Positions 26,143 to 37,103 of a stretch of 50,664 nucleotides of DNA are shown piece by piece. The position numbers and the translations under genes are program-made. The notes under the pieces were generated by a model, which did no database searches, had not been told where the DNA came from, and saw nothing but the letters and a program-made list of their open reading frames with translations. Every line of letters starts with the position of its first letter. The stretch's first letter is position 1. Where the stretch lies: NCBI RefSeq assembly GCF_001647195.1, contig NZ_LVCV01000398.1, positions 1 to 50,664 on the forward strand. The letters run 5' to 3'. This DNA is from Rhodococcus sp. EPR-157 (lineage in GTDB: Bacteria; Actinomycetota; Actinomycetes; Mycobacteriales; Mycobacteriaceae).

Positions 26143-27285
26143 GTGCGAGTAGCCATCGTTGCGGAATCGTTCCTACCCAACATGAACGGCGTCACCAACT
26201 CGGTTCTCCGGGTTCTCGAGCATCTCGAAAGAACAGGCCATGACGCCATGGTCGTCGCTCCGGACAATCCGTCGGGCAAACCCCGCGCCGCCGTCGAACA
26301 CGGTCGCATCCCAGTGCACCGCGTGCCCGCCGTCATGGTGCCCAAAGTCAGTTCGCTCCCGGTCGGAGTTCCCGGACCCGGTCTGACGGCAACGCTGCGT
26401 GACTTCGCGCCCGACGTCGTACATCTGGCGTCGCCCTTCCTACTCGGAGCCGGTGGTCTCGCCGCGGCAAACCGGCTCGATGTGCCCGCAGTGGCCGTCT
26501 ATCAGACCGATGTCGCGGGTTTCGCCGAAAGCTACGGGCTCGGTCTGACATCGCGGGCAGCATGGCGGTGGACGCGACGGGTGCATCGCGGCGCCGCACG
26601 GACGCTTGCGCCGTCGACCTCGGCGGTCGAAGCACTCGAACTGCACGGGGTTCCGCGCGTCCACCGGTGGGCCCGTGGCGTCGACGCCGTCCGGTTCGCA
26701 CCATCGTCCCGGCGTGAAACTCTGCGTCGGCAGTGGACTCCCGACGGTTCTCTGATCGTCGGGTTCGTCGGCAGGCTCGCACCGGAGAAGCACGTCGAAA
26801 GACTTGCGGTGATCGCACAGGATCCTGCGATCCAGGTCGTGATCGTCGGAGACGGACCCGACCGGGCGTCGCTGGAGAAGCTGATGCCGTCGGCGATATT
26901 CACCGGGCAGCTCGGCGGGGACGAGCTGGCGCAGGCATACGCGAGCTTCGACGTCTTCGTCCACCCGGGCGAGCACGAAACGTTCTGCCAGGCGGTGCAA
27001 GAAGCGCTCGCGAGTGGCGTCCCGGTCATCGGACCCGACGCAGGTGGCCCGCGCGATCTCGTCTCACACTGCCGCAACGGTTATCTGCTGCCCGTCGACC
27101 GCTTCACCGAACTTCTTCCCAGTGCGGTGGCGGCACTCGAGGCCCCGACGATGCGCGCACGGTTCGGCGAAGCCGCACGCCGATCGGTCCTGCACCGCAC
27201 CTGGCCCGCGATCTGCGACGAGCTGCTCGGGCACTACGGTGACGTCCTCGGCCACGAACGCCACAGGTCGCTCAGAACGGCTTGA
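26143..27285 (+). CDS. mgtA: GDP-mannose-dependent alpha-mannosyltransferase (GT4)
   Basis: The 380-aa GT-B enzyme has the N-terminal acceptor loop [22 protein letters not shown] at the domain junction, and the C-terminal donor site [23 protein letters not shown] with the EX7E motif. It corresponds to Rv0557, first called PimB and later shown to be MgtA, which mannosylates glucuronosyl diacylglycerol in the lipomannan-like pathway. The placement just before menG fits that synteny. Starts with GTG behind GAGGA. Confidence 0.92.
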   Translation: MRVAIVAESFLPNMNGVTNSVLRVLEHLERTGHDAMVVAPDNPSGKPRAAVEHGRIPVHRVPAVMVPKVSSLPVGVPGPGLTATLRDFAPDVVHLASPFLLGAGGLAAANRLDVPAVAVYQTDVAGFAESYGLGLTSRAAWRWTRRVHRGAARTLAPSTSAVEALELHGVPRVHRWARGVDAVRFAPSSRRETLRRQWTPDGSLIVGFVGRLAPEKHVERLAVIAQDPAIQVVIVGDGPDRASLEKLMPSAIFTGQLGGDELAQAYASFDVFVHPGEHETFCQAVQEALASGVPVIGPDAGGPRDLVSHCRNGYLLPVDRFTELLPSAVAALEAPTMRARFGEAARRSVLHRTWPAICDELLGHYGDVLGHERHRSLRTA

Positions 27286-27300
27286 GGCTAAGCTCGAGCA

Positions 27301-27993
27301 GTGGCTACAAGTTCGCGTGCAACGCTCGAGAAGGAACCCCACGAGGTCGCGTCGATGTTCGACGGAGTCGCTCGTCGGTACGACCTGACCAACACGGTTC
27401 TGTCCTTCGGGCAGGACCGCAGCTGGCGGAAACTGACCCGTGCCGCGCTGAACCTGAAGCCAGGGGAGAAGGTTCTCGACCTGGCGGCAGGGACCGGGGT
27501 GTCCACCGTCGAACTCGCGCGAAGCGGAGCATGGTGCGTTGCGACGGACTTCTCGAAAGGCATGCTGCAGGCAGGCGCCGATCGGCCCGTGCCCATGGTT
27601 GCCGGCGACGCGATGCACCTGCCGTACGCAGACGCGAGCTTCGACGCAGCGACCATTTCCTTCGGCCTACGCAACGTCTCCGATTTCGAGGCCGGACTCC
27701 GCGAGATTGCCCGTGTCACCAAGCCTGGCGGCCGGCTCGTCGTGTGTGAATTCTCGACGCCGGTGTTCGCGCCGTTTCGAACGGTCTACATGGAGTACCT
27801 GATGAAGGCCCTGCCGGCCGTCGCCCGTGCGGTCTCCAGCAACCCCGACGCGTACGTGTACCTCGCCGAGTCGATCCGCGCCTGGCCGACGCAGGAGAAG
27901 TTGGCCACCATGATCGCCGGCAACGGGTGGTCGAACGTCCAGTGGCGCAACCTCTCGGGCGGAATCGTCGCGCTGCACCGAGCGGTCCGCTGA
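27301..27993 (+). CDS. menG: Demethylmenaquinone methyltransferase
   Basis: It performs the C-methylation of demethylmenaquinone with SAM. The 230-aa class I methyltransferase has motif [13 protein letters not shown] (58-69) and the UbiE/MenG signatures [13 protein letters not shown] (19-31) and SFGLRNVSD. It follows mgtA by 15 nt and is likely co-transcribed with it. Also called ubiE or menH in older mycobacterial annotation. Confidence 0.95.
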   Translation: MATSSRATLEKEPHEVASMFDGVARRYDLTNTVLSFGQDRSWRKLTRAALNLKPGEKVLDLAAGTGVSTVELARSGAWCVATDFSKGMLQAGADRPVPMVAGDAMHLPYADASFDAATISFGLRNVSDFEAGLREIARVTKPGGRLVVCEFSTPVFAPFRTVYMEYLMKALPAVARAVSSNPDAYVYLAESIRAWPTQEKLATMIAGNGWSNVQWRNLSGGIVALHRAVR

Positions 27994-28006
27994 CTTACAG
28001 GTTGTT

Positions 28007-29242
28007 CTAGCTGAACGGCGGTCGTGCGTCGATCCTGAGCGACGCACTTCCCGACGCCCTCCAGGCACGTGCGACCAGATCCGAATCCGCCTCGGTGACG
28101 AGATTGCCCATCACCCGCACGGCCACCGTCATCAACGCCCGCGAACGCATCCCGACCGGCCCGGTCGCAGGCAGGAAGCGCGGCACCGTGAGGAGGCCGG
28201 CGAGCCGTCGGGCAATGGAGAACGCCTGCCCGTAGTGCTCGCGCAGCAGCGACGGCCAGGCCTCGGTGAGGTCTTTCTCGTCGAGCAGGTCTGCGATCAT
28301 CCGGCCGCCCTCGAGGCCGTAGTCGATGCCTTCGCCGTTGAGTGGATTCACACACGCTGCGGCGTCGCCGATGATGGCCCAGTTCGCGCCCGCGACATTC
28401 GAGACCGCCCCGCCCATCGGCAGCAGCGCCGACGCAACGGCGCGTAGATCGCCCGACAACGACCAGTCGTCACGCCGCTGCGAGGTGTACAGGTCCAGCA
28501 GCGGACGCAACGCACCGGGGCCCGGGCGTTTGGCTGTGGCCAGTGTCCCGACACCGATGTTCACTTCGCCGGTGCCGAGCGGGAAGATCCAGCCGTAACC
28601 GGGTTGCACCGTTCCAGCGGCGTCGCGGAGTTCGAGGTGCGAGGAGATCCACGGATCCGACGATCGCTCGGAGGAGATGTATGCGCGCGCCGCGACGCCG
28701 AACGTGGTGTCGCGATGCCATTGCCTGCCGAGCTTCTTGCCGAGCGTCGAGCGAACACCGTCCGCGACGATCAGTCGGTTGCACGTGATCTCGTGACCGT
28801 TCGAGAACGTGACCGACACGACCTTCGCGTTGTCGAGTCGGATGTCGACAGCCTTGGCGCCCTGGATCATCGTCGCACCGGATTCGATTGCGGTGCTGCG
28901 TATTCGGTCGTCCAACTCGGTTCGGGGTACGGCGCTGCCCACCGACGGGAGTGACCCACCCGGCCATTCGAGTTGCAGTTCCTGACCGAAGCCCGACAGT
29001 CGCAACCCTCTGTTCTCGGCACGCCCGCGCACCCACTCACCGATGCCGAGCCGGTCGAGCTCGGCTATCGCGCGGGGAGTGAGGCCGTCGCCGCAGGTCT
29101 TGTCGCGCGGGAACGTCGCCGAATCTGCGAGCACGACGTCTCTACCTGCACGCGCGGCCCAGGCGGCGGCCGCCGACCCGGCGGGACCTGCGCCGACCAC
29201 CAGCACGTCGGCTTCGATGGGTAACTGCGATGCGGACGTCAC
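28007..29242 (-). CDS. menJ: Menaquinone beta-isoprene reductase
   Basis: The 411-aa FAD-dependent geranylgeranyl-reductase-family protein has the dinucleotide motif GAGPAG (17-22), the family segment KTCGDGLTP (48-56) and the second FAD motif IGDAAACVNPLNGEGIDYGLEGG. It matches Rv0561c, which saturates the isoprene unit nearest the ring of menaquinone. It is divergent from the polyprenyl diphosphate synthase gene, so quinone tail synthesis and saturation share a 162-nt intergenic region. The GTG at 29242 is the likely start. Confidence 0.92.
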   Translation of the reverse strand: MTSASQLPIEADVLVVGAGPAGSAAAAWAARAGRDVVLADSATFPRDKTCGDGLTPRAIAELDRLGIGEWVRGRAENRGLRLSGFGQELQLEWPGGSLPSVGSAVPRTELDDRIRSTAIESGATMIQGAKAVDIRLDNAKVVSVTFSNGHEITCNRLIVADGVRSTLGKKLGRQWHRDTTFGVAARAYISSERSSDPWISSHLELRDAAGTVQPGYGWIFPLGTGEVNIGVGTLATAKRPGPGALRPLLDLYTSQRRDDWSLSGDLRAVASALLPMGGAVSNVAGANWAIIGDAAACVNPLNGEGIDYGLEGGRMIADLLDEKDLTEAWPSLLREHYGQAFSIARRLAGLLTVPRFLPATGPVGMRSRALMTVAVRVMGNLVTEADSDLVARAWRASGSASLRIDARPPFS

Positions 29243-29404
29243 CGATCCAGTATCGCAGTGGCATCAGGGGCACCCCACACGCCAGGGGCGTGGTCTACGG
29301 CACCTTCCGGCGCTGCCGTACTCGAGGTTCACTACGGTATAGGCGGGGTACGTCGCGAGAGAAACAGCGAACCGCTGAACACGAAGAGGACAGGACGAAC
29401 AATC

Positions 29405-30424
29405 GTGAGCACAGACGACACGACCGGATCGACGGTCGTTGCCGGGGTGGATCTCGTCGATCCGGAGCTTGCACGAACCGTCGCCGCTGGGCTTTCGAGC
29501 GTCGAGAAGCTCATGATCGCCGAGCTGTCCGACGGGGAGGACTTCCTCACCGAAGCCGCACTGCACCTCGCGAAGGCAGGAGGCAAACGCTTCCGCCCGC
29601 TGTTCACCGTTCTGACCGCACAGCTCGGCCCCAACCCGACCGACGAGTCCATCGTCACAGCGGCGACCGTCGTCGAGTTGGTTCACCTTGCGACGCTGTA
29701 TCACGATGACGTCATGGACGAGGCGTCGATGCGTCGAGGTGCGGAGTCCGCCAACTCGCGCTGGGGAAACAGCATCGCGATCCTCGCCGGTGACTACCTC
29801 TTCGCACACGCGTCGCGGCTGGTGTCGACGCTCGGTCCCGAAGCCGTCCGCATCATCGCCGAGACGTTCGCCGAACTGGTCACCGGACAGATGCGTGAGA
29901 CCATCGGTGTCAAGGCGGACGAGGACCCCATCGCGCACTACCTGCGGGTCGTGTGGGAGAAGACCGGGTCACTGATTGCGGCGTGCGGCCGGTTCGGCGG
30001 GACGTTCTCCGGCGGCAGTATCGACCATGTCGCCTCGCTGGAGCGTCTCGGCGATGCAGTCGGAACGGCCTTCCAGATCTCCGACGACATCATCGACATC
30101 TCGTCGGCATCCGAGCAGTCGGGTAAGACACCAGGGACCGACCTTCGTGAAGGTGTCCACACGCTTCCTGTTCTGTACGCACTCACCGAGGACGGCCCGG
30201 ACGGGGACCGCCTGCGCGTTCTTCTCGACGGCCCGGTCACCGAGGATGCCGCAGTCGCCGAAGCCCTCGAGCTGCTCGGGCGTTCGCCGGGAATGGCGAA
30301 GGCCAAGGCAACGCTCGGTGACTTCGCCGCGAAGGCACACGCAGAGCTGGCCACCCTTCCGCAGGGTGAGGCCAACGACGCCCTCGGACGATTGGTGAAC
30401 TACACGGTCGAGCGCGTCGGCTGA
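29405..30424 (+). CDS. grcC1: Trans-polyprenyl diphosphate synthase (GrcC1-like)
   Basis: The 339-aa protein is a long-chain trans-prenyltransferase with the first Asp-rich motif [14 protein letters not shown] (99-112; DDVMD at 101-105) and the second [15 protein letters not shown] near residue 61 binds IPP. The context beside menJ and menG indicates that it supplies the tail used by MenA. The GTG start at 29405 has an AGGACAGGACG purine stretch upstream. Confidence 0.92.
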   Translation: MSTDDTTGSTVVAGVDLVDPELARTVAAGLSSVEKLMIAELSDGEDFLTEAALHLAKAGGKRFRPLFTVLTAQLGPNPTDESIVTAATVVELVHLATLYHDDVMDEASMRRGAESANSRWGNSIAILAGDYLFAHASRLVSTLGPEAVRIIAETFAELVTGQMRETIGVKADEDPIAHYLRVVWEKTGSLIAACGRFGGTFSGGSIDHVASLERLGDAVGTAFQISDDIIDISSASEQSGKTPGTDLREGVHTLPVLYALTEDGPDGDRLRVLLDGPVTEDAAVAEALELLGRSPGMAKAKATLGDFAAKAHAELATLPQGEANDALGRLVNYTVERVG

Positions 30425-30462
30425 GCTCGGACGGGTCCGGGAACCTTGTCTGCTCTCGCGGT

Positions 30463-30486
30463 CGTTCTATCTTTCGAGAGAGAACG
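30463..30486. promoter_or_regulatory. 24-bp imperfect palindrome upstream of htpX
   Basis: Arms CGTTCTATCT and AGAGAGAACG differ at one position around a 4-nt centre, 24 nt before the htpX ATG. It may be an operator for stress control of htpX. The regulator is unknown. Confidence 0.45.
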
Positions 30487-30510
30487 AGTTTTCTTCGGAA
30501 GAGGCGACCA

Positions 30511-31371
30511 ATGAGTTACGCGAACGGCGCAAAGACATTCGGCCTACTGGTGGGAATGTCGGCGCTCATCGTCTTCATCGGCTCACTGTTCAACAGCTCG
30601 ACCATTCTCCTGCTGTCCGTTGCGCTCGCGGTCGGAGTCAACGGATACGTGTACTTCAACAGTGCCAAGCTGGCGCTGCGGTCGATGCACGCTCAGCCGG
30701 TCACCGAGGTACAGGCGCCGGTCATGTACAGGATCGTGCGCGAGCTGGCGACCACGGCACATCAGCCCATGCCGTCGCTGTACATCAGCCCGACCAACAA
30801 TCCCAATGCGTTCGCCACCGGCCGGAATCCGCGCAACGCCGCCGTGTGCTGCACCACCGGCATCCTGCAGATCCTCGACGAGCGGGAACTCCGCGCAGTG
30901 CTCGGTCACGAACTGTCGCACGTCTACAACCGCGACATCCTCATCTCCTCGGTGGCGGGCGCGATGGCAGCCGTCATTTCGGGCCTCGCGAACTTTGCAA
31001 TGTTCGCGTCGATGTTCGGCGGACGAGGCAACAACGGTGCGAATCCGATAGCGCTACTGCTGGTCGCACTCCTCGGGCCCATCGCGGCCACCGTCGTCAA
31101 GCTGGCGATCTCGCGGTCGCGTGAGTATCAGGCCGATCAATCGGGAGCCGAGCTCACCGGGGATCCGCTCGCTCTGGCGTCGGCGCTGCGCAAGTTGGAG
31201 CGGGGCGTGCAGGCGGCCCCGCTGCCTCCGGAGCCACGCATCGCCGCGGAGTCGCATCTGATGATCGCCAACCCGTTCCGAGTGGGGGAGAAGGCCAGCA
31301 GGCTGTTCTCCACCCACCCACCGATGGCGGAACGGATTGCCCGGCTCGAACGGATGGCGCGCGGGGAGTAG
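30511..31371 (+). CDS. htpX: Membrane zinc protease HtpX
   Basis: This M48-family membrane protease takes part in membrane protein quality control. The 286-aa protein has two N-terminal helices (about 9-46), the zinc motif HELSH (133-137), two further hydrophobic segments (about 148-170 and 178-198), and the third-ligand region [20 protein letters not shown] lies upstream of the ATG. It follows grcC1 as in M. tuberculosis (Rv0563). Confidence 0.95.
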   Translation: MSYANGAKTFGLLVGMSALIVFIGSLFNSSTILLLSVALAVGVNGYVYFNSAKLALRSMHAQPVTEVQAPVMYRIVRELATTAHQPMPSLYISPTNNPNAFATGRNPRNAAVCCTTGILQILDERELRAVLGHELSHVYNRDILISSVAGAMAAVISGLANFAMFASMFGGRGNNGANPIALLLVALLGPIAATVVKLAISRSREYQADQSGAELTGDPLALASALRKLERGVQAAPLPPEPRIAAESHLMIANPFRVGEKASRLFSTHPPMAERIARLERMARGE

Positions 31372-31410
31372 GCGGCCTCCGCCGGGTATGCACCTGATGC
31401 GGCTCCGCCG

Positions 31411-31456
31411 CAGTGGCGCGGTTGAGTGCACGCCAGGGCACTTGACCGCGCCACTG
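31411..31456. repeat. Dispersed hairpin repeat, copy 3 (bidirectional terminator candidate)
   Basis: Left arm CAGTGGCGCGGTTGAGTGC pairs with GCACTTGACCGCGCCACTG, with two mismatched or wobble positions. It lies between convergent htpX and yajQ and is followed by GGGGCGGAGCCCCCC, a second short inverted repeat. Confidence 0.85.
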
Positions 31457-31475
31457 GGGCGGAGCCCCCCGAGTT

Positions 31476-31976
31476 CTACCGGTAGTTGACGAACTGCAGC
31501 GCGAGACCGAAGTCCTCGGACTTGAGGAGCTGCTGAACGGCCTGGAGATCGTCGCGCTTCTTGCTGCTGATGCGAAGCTCGTCACCCTGAATTTGCGCCT
31601 TGACGCCCTTCGGGCCCTCATCGCGGATTTTCTTGGTGAGCTTCTTGGCGTTCTCGGTGGAGATGCCCTGCACCAACTTGCCCGTCACCTTGTAGACCTT
31701 GCCCGACGCTGCGGGATCGTTAGTCTCGAAGGCCTTCAGCGACACGTCGCGGCGGATCAGCTTCTCCTTGAAGACGTCGAGCGCGGCCTTGACCTTCTCT
31801 TCGCTTTCCGAGGTGATCGTGATCACCTCTGCGTCTCCGCTGCCGGACCACTCGATCACGGTGCCGGACCCGCGGAAATCGAACCGGGTCGCCAGCTCCT
31901 TCGCAGCTTGTCCGAGAGCGTTGTCCACCTCCTGGCGGTCAACTTTGCTCACTACGTCGAAGGAAGAATCAGCCAC
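31476..31976 (-). CDS. YajQ family nucleotide-binding protein
   Basis: The 166-aa protein begins [21 protein letters not shown], diagnostic of the YajQ/UPF0234 family, with two ferredoxin-like domains and the C-terminal LQFVNYR. A Xanthomonas YajQ protein binds c-di-GMP, and E. coli YajQ binds nucleotides and tRNA. The GTG at 31976 is the start, with AGGAG 6 nt upstream. Given the GGDEF and EAL genes elsewhere in the window, c-di-GMP binding is worth testing but not shown. Confidence 0.93.
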   Translation of the reverse strand: MADSSFDVVSKVDRQEVDNALGQAAKELATRFDFRGSGTVIEWSGSGDAEVITITSESEEKVKAALDVFKEKLIRRDVSLKAFETNDPAASGKVYKVTGKLVQGISTENAKKLTKKIRDEGPKGVKAQIQGDELRISSKKRDDLQAVQQLLKSEDFGLALQFVNYR

Positions 31977-32057
31977 GTGCAACTCCTGAAGTCGAATCGT
32001 CTGTGTCGGTCGTCGGCCCCGACGTTAGCCCGTCCGCACCCCCGCTATCCACCCGGT

Positions 32058-32088
32058 TTGCGTTGGAGGGGCACGTTCGTTGTATTCT
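32058..32088 (+). promoter_or_regulatory. Putative promoter of tRNA-Tyr
   Basis: TTGCGT (32058-32063) and TATTCT (32083-32088) are separated by 19 bp, about 40 nt before the tRNA. Spacing is slightly long. Confidence 0.4.
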
Positions 32089-32127
32089 TCTCTCCGCGTC
32101 GGAGAGTGAAACTTTTCGGTGCATCCA

Positions 32128-32210
32128 GGCAGATTGCCCGAGCGGCCAATGGGAGCGGACTGTAAATCCGTCGGCTTATGCCTACGTAGGTTCGAATCCT
32201 ACATCTGCCA
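32128..32210 (+). tRNA. tRNA-Tyr (GUA)
   Basis: Acceptor arms GGCAGAT/ATCTGCC, the type II long variable arm, the anticodon loop CTGTAAA with anticodon GTA, and the T-arm GTAGGTTCGAATCCTAC are all present. CCA is not encoded. Confidence 0.96.
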
Positions 32211-32219
32211 CCCGTAGCG

Positions 32220-32250
32220 CCCCAGCGAGATGATTCTCGCTGGGGTTTCT
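32220..32250 (+). terminator. Intrinsic terminator after tRNA-Tyr
   Basis: A perfect 11-bp stem, CCCCAGCGAGA/TCTCGCTGGGG, with a TGAT loop is followed by TTTCT. Confidence 0.88.
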
Positions 32251-32397
32251 ACTGTTAAGAGAGAACGCACGAAGGTCGCTGAGCATGCAATTTGGTACTC
32301 GGTGCTCGGACTGTGTAACCTCTTGAAGGCTTCGGCGCACGACTTGTTCATGCGTCAGGAGTGCAACATGCGGAACGAACAGATCCGCAGTCGCAAC

Positions 32398-32470
32398 GCC
32401 CCCTTAGCTCAGTCGGTAGAGCGTTTCCATGGTAAGGAAAAGGTCAACGGTTCGATTCCGTTAGGGGGCT
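32398..32470 (+). tRNA. tRNA-Thr (GGU)
   Basis: Acceptor arms GCCCCCT/AGGGGGC, D-arm AGCTCAGTCGGTAGAGC, anticodon stem TTTCC/GGAAA with anticodon GGT, and T-arm ACGGTTCGATTCCGT. CCA is not encoded. Confidence 0.96.
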
Positions 32471-32551
32471 CGCTGGATTGGATGGTTCGCCAGACACCCT
32501 CATCGCCGGGGAAATCCTCGGCAGTGAGATGATGTAGTGGTGAGCACCTGA

Positions 32552-32624
32552 GGCGGTGTAGCTCAGTTGGTAGAGCAAACGACTCATAATCGTTGCGTCG
32601 CCGGTTCAAGTCCGGTCACCGCTA
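32552..32624 (+). tRNA. tRNA-Met (CAU, elongator type)
   Basis: Acceptor arms GGCGGTG/CACCGCT close with a terminal G-T pair, and the anticodon stem ACGAC/..CGT carries CAT. The G-U-closed acceptor and lack of an initiator GGG/CCC anticodon stem indicate elongator Met. The position before rpmG matches M. tuberculosis. CAT can also denote tRNA-Ile2, which the sequence alone does not fully exclude. Confidence 0.9.
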
Positions 32625-32684
32625 CACAAGAAGATTGCACAGTCCTGATTAACCGGATCAGATTTACCCGAAAGTAGGCATCCA

Positions 32685-32852
32685 GTGGCCTCCTCCACCG
32701 ATGTGCGGCCCAAGATCACCTTGGCCTGCGAGGTTTGCAAGCACCGTAACTACATCACGAAGAAGAACCGTCGCAACGATCCCGACCGCCTCGAGCTGAA
32801 GAAGTTCTGCTCGAACTGCGGTACGCATCGTTCGCACCGCGAGTCTCGCTAG
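32685..32852 (+). CDS. rpmG: 50S ribosomal protein L33
   Basis: The 55-aa protein has the zinc-ribbon form of L33, with CEVC and CSNC ([31 protein letters not shown]). It is therefore the zinc-containing (C+) paralogue. It starts with GTG at 32685 and lies between tRNA-Met and hadA. Confidence 0.95.
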   Translation: MASSTDVRPKITLACEVCKHRNYITKKNRRNDPDRLELKKFCSNCGTHRSHRESR

Positions 32853-32965
32853 TCGCGAGCCTTCTCGGCTGCTGGTCTTCGTTCGGAGTCGACGCCACGC
32901 GTTAGGCTTACTTTTCGTGCCCTAACCGCACTTGCGTCCTGGGTAGAAAAGGTTCACTTAACAGC

Positions 32966-33508
32966 GTGACTGAGTCAGTGCAGGATCCAGAGGTTCAAGA
33001 TCCGGCGGCGCACGCGGCGGCGATGGTGGGACACCACTATCGCGTCGAGCACCCGTACGAGGTCGGTCGCGAGAAGGTGCGCGAGTACGCCCGTGCTGTC
33101 CAGGACTGGCATCCGGCTCACCACGACGAGGCTGCCGCCAAGAGCCTCGGATACGACGGCCTTCTTGCGCCACTAACGTTCATTTCTCTGGTCGGCATCA
33201 TCGCGCAATCTCGGATGTTCAAGGAGTTCATCTCCGGCTACGATCCCAGCCAAATTTTGCAGACCGACCAGCGACTGCAGTTCCACAAGGCCATTTCGGT
33301 CGGTGACGAACTGTCGTGCGAGGTCTACCTCGAATCGTTCCGTCAGATGAGTGGTAGTGACATCATCACTACCAAGAACATCGTGACCGATCAGAACGAC
33401 GAATTGGTTCAGACGACGTGGACCACCCTTGTCGCCCGGACCGGTGGCGAAGTAGACGAGAACATAGCCCACGCAGTCAAGGATGTGATCATGCATGGCG
33501 CTTCGTAG
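32966..33508 (+). CDS. hadA: (3R)-Hydroxyacyl-ACP dehydratase subunit HadA
   Basis: HadA is the substrate-binding subunit of the HadAB dehydratase of mycolate FAS-II. The 180-aa hotdog protein has the MaoC-like N-terminal form (VGHHYRVEHPYEVGREKVREYARAV) and APLTFISLVGIIAQ, and lacks the catalytic Asp-His pair, which is supplied by HadB. The hadB ATG lies 14 nt inside its 3' end. Confidence 0.93.
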   Translation: MTESVQDPEVQDPAAHAAAMVGHHYRVEHPYEVGREKVREYARAVQDWHPAHHDEAAAKSLGYDGLLAPLTFISLVGIIAQSRMFKEFISGYDPSQILQTDQRLQFHKAISVGDELSCEVYLESFRQMSGSDIITTKNIVTDQNDELVQTTWTTLVARTGGEVDENIAHAVKDVIMHGAS

Positions 33509-33920
33509 TTTCGCGGATGTCGCGGTCGGCGACGAGCTGCCTGAGCGCATCGTCAAACTCACTCGCGGCGATCTGGTCAACTACGCGGGCGTGTCAGGTG
33601 ATCCCAACCCGATTCACTGGAGCGACGAAGTCGTCAAGCTCGCCGGGCTCGACAATGTCATCGCCCACGGAATGTTGACGATGGGGCTCGGCGCCGGTTT
33701 CGTCACATCCTGGCTGGGTGATCCCGGTGCTGTCACCGAGTACAACGTGCGATTCACCAGCTCCGTCTATGTGCCCGCCGATTCGGCGGCATCTGTCGAA
33801 TACACCGGCAAGGTGAAATCGGTCGATCCCGATTCGAAGTCGGCGGTCATCGCTATCACCGCGAAGTCCGAAGGCAAGAAGATCTTCGGTCGAGCGACCG
33901 CGACAGTCCGCCTTGCTTGA
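33495..33920 (+). CDS. hadB: (3R)-Hydroxyacyl-ACP dehydratase subunit HadB
   Basis: HadB is the catalytic hotdog subunit, 141 aa, with the hydratase-2 signature AGVSGDPNPIHWSDE and catalytic Asp36 and His41. In M. tuberculosis hadB is followed by hadC; here the 198 nt up to tRNA-Trp contain no such gene. The 33921-34118 gap shows no other clear feature. Confidence 0.95.
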   Translation: MALRSFADVAVGDELPERIVKLTRGDLVNYAGVSGDPNPIHWSDEVVKLAGLDNVIAHGMLTMGLGAGFVTSWLGDPGAVTEYNVRFTSSVYVPADSAASVEYTGKVKSVDPDSKSAVIAITAKSEGKKIFGRATATVRLA

Positions 33921-34118
33921 TCGACCGCGTGGGATCGGATTTCTAAGTTCCACAGCCCGTGCAGTACACTGAGATTTCTGGGGTTGTTCAGCGCTGCGCG
34001 CTGCCGAGGTGCTGGTTCGAAGGCCGAAGGTAGCGCGTACGTCATGTGAGACGGCGTTCGCGTCGATCGAGCATGGTTCGATTCCAGAACGACTTCGTCC
34101 GATGGCGGACGGAGCCGA

Positions 34119-34191
<73 letters not shown>

Positions 34192-34260
34192 CCCATGTGG
34201 CTCCCTCATCGCGATGTCGGTGAGGGTAGCGACGGTGTCAGCTACTGAGAGGAACGACGG

Positions 34261-35647
<1,387 letters not shown>

Positions 35648-35710
35648 CGCGAGCCGCACACACTTGCAGTAGTAACCGCAAGAAACCCGAGCGAATACAA
35701 GGAAAAAGAA

Positions 35711-36145
35711 ATGCCCCCGAAGAAGAAGAAGCTAGCCGGGATCATCAAGCTTCAGATCCAGGCTGGAGCGGCAAACCCCGCTCCTCCCGTCGGCCCCGCA
35801 CTGGGCCAGCACGGCGTCAACATCATGGAGTTCTGCAAGGCGTACAACGCAGCGACCGAGTCGCAGCGCGGAAACGTCGTGCCGGTCGACATCTCGGTCT
35901 ACGAAGACCGCACGTTCGACTTCAAGCTGAAGACTCCTCCCGCCGCCAAGCTGCTGCTCAAGGCTGCTGGCGTCGCAAAGGGCTCCGGCGAGCCACACAA
36001 GACCAAGGTTGCCAAGGTGACCATGGAACAGGTGCGCGAGATCGCCAAGACCAAGGCAGAAGACCTCAACGCCAACGACATCGATCAGGCCGCGAAGATC
36101 ATCGCCGGCACTGCTCGGTCGATGGGCATCACCGTCGAAGGCTGA
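35711..36145 (+). CDS. rplK: 50S ribosomal protein L11
   Basis: The 144-aa protein has the N-terminal domain [23 protein letters not shown], split here for length, and the rRNA-binding C-terminal domain ending [11 protein letters not shown]. It belongs to the rplK-rplA pair downstream of nusG. Confidence 0.98.
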
Positions 36146-36223
36146 TTCAGCCTTTTGCGACAACGTGGGAGGGCCGGCCAGGCCCGTCAACCACACTGAA
36201 CTCGAAACAAAGGACAGTAAGAC

Positions 36224-36940
36224 ATGGCAAAGCGCAGCAAGGCCTACCTCGAGCAGGCCGCAAAGGTGAATGCAGACAACCTGTACTCGCCGCTCCAGGC
36301 AGCAAAGTTGGCCCGGGAAACCGCGTCGAGCAAGTTCGACGCGACCGTCGAGGTAGCCGTTCGTCTCGGCGTCGACCCTCGTAAGGCCGACCAGATGGTG
36401 CGTGGCACCGTCAACCTTCCCCACGGCACCGGCAAGACCGCTCGGGTTATTGTTTTCGCCGCTGGTGAGAAGGCTGCTGAAGCAGAGGCAGCAGGAGCCG
36501 ACGTCGTCGGCGCAGAGGATCTGATCGAGCGCATCCAGGGCGGATTCCTGGACTTCGACGCTGCGATCGCCACCCCCGATCAGATGGCCAAGGTAGGCCG
36601 CATCGCCCGCGTCCTCGGACCGCGTGGCCTGATGCCGAACCCGAAGACGGGCACGGTCACCAACGACGTGACCAAGGCTGTCAACGACATCAAGGGCGGA
36701 AAGATCAACTTCCGCGTCGACAAGCAGGCCAACCTGCACTTCGTCATCGGCAAGGCGTCGTTCGACGACACCAAGCTGGTGGAGAACTACGGCGCTGCAC
36801 TCGACGAGATCCTTCGCGTCAAGCCGTCCTCCGCGAAGGGCCGCTACGTCAAGAAGATCGTCGTCTCGACCACGACCGGACCGGGAATCCCCGTCGATCC
36901 GACTCGTACGCGCAACCTGCTCGAGCTCGACGAGAGCTGA
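36224..36940 (+). CDS. rplA: 50S ribosomal protein L1
   Basis: The 238-aa protein carries the L1 signature ([21 protein letters not shown]) and [27 protein letters not shown] precedes the ATG. It closes the secE-nusG-rplK-rplA group and is followed by a strong terminator. Confidence 0.98.
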   Translation: MAKRSKAYLEQAAKVNADNLYSPLQAAKLARETASSKFDATVEVAVRLGVDPRKADQMVRGTVNLPHGTGKTARVIVFAAGEKAAEAEAAGADVVGAEDLIERIQGGFLDFDAAIATPDQMAKVGRIARVLGPRGLMPNPKTGTVTNDVTKAVNDIKGGKINFRVDKQANLHFVIGKASFDDTKLVENYGAALDEILRVKPSSAKGRYVKKIVVSTTTGPGIPVDPTRTRNLLELDES

Positions 36941-36957
36941 GTCTGCTCGAACTCCAC

Positions 36958-36988
36958 AAGGCCGGCATCCCCTCGGGGTGCCGGCCTT
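36958..36988 (+). terminator. Intrinsic terminator after rplA
   Basis: AAGGCCGGCA/TGCCGGCCTT plus CCCC/GGGG form a long stem with one bulged T and a 2-nt loop, followed by GTTCGTGTTT. Confidence 0.85.
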
Positions 36989-37027
36989 GTTCGTGTTTGG
37001 GCGGGGCGGGGTTTGGCGGGTGGTTTG

Positions 37028-37073
37028 GTGACCGAAACAGACATTCGCACACTCTGAGTGACTGAAACAGACA
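37028..37073. repeat. 30-bp-spaced direct repeat GTGACYGAAACAGACA
   Basis: GTGACCGAAACAGACA (37028-37043) and GTGACTGAAACAGACA (37058-37073) are 30 bp apart start to start, between the rplA terminator and the 3' end of the lipG-like gene. No role is evident. Confidence 0.65.
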
Positions 37074-37103
37074 GTCGGTCCCTGCGGACCCGACGCGGCC
37101 AGC

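Noticed and set aside
32552-32624. tRNA-Ile2 with a CAT anticodon
   Set aside because: Placement beside tRNA-Thr and before rpmG matches the elongator Met gene of M. tuberculosis; confidence is lowered rather than full.
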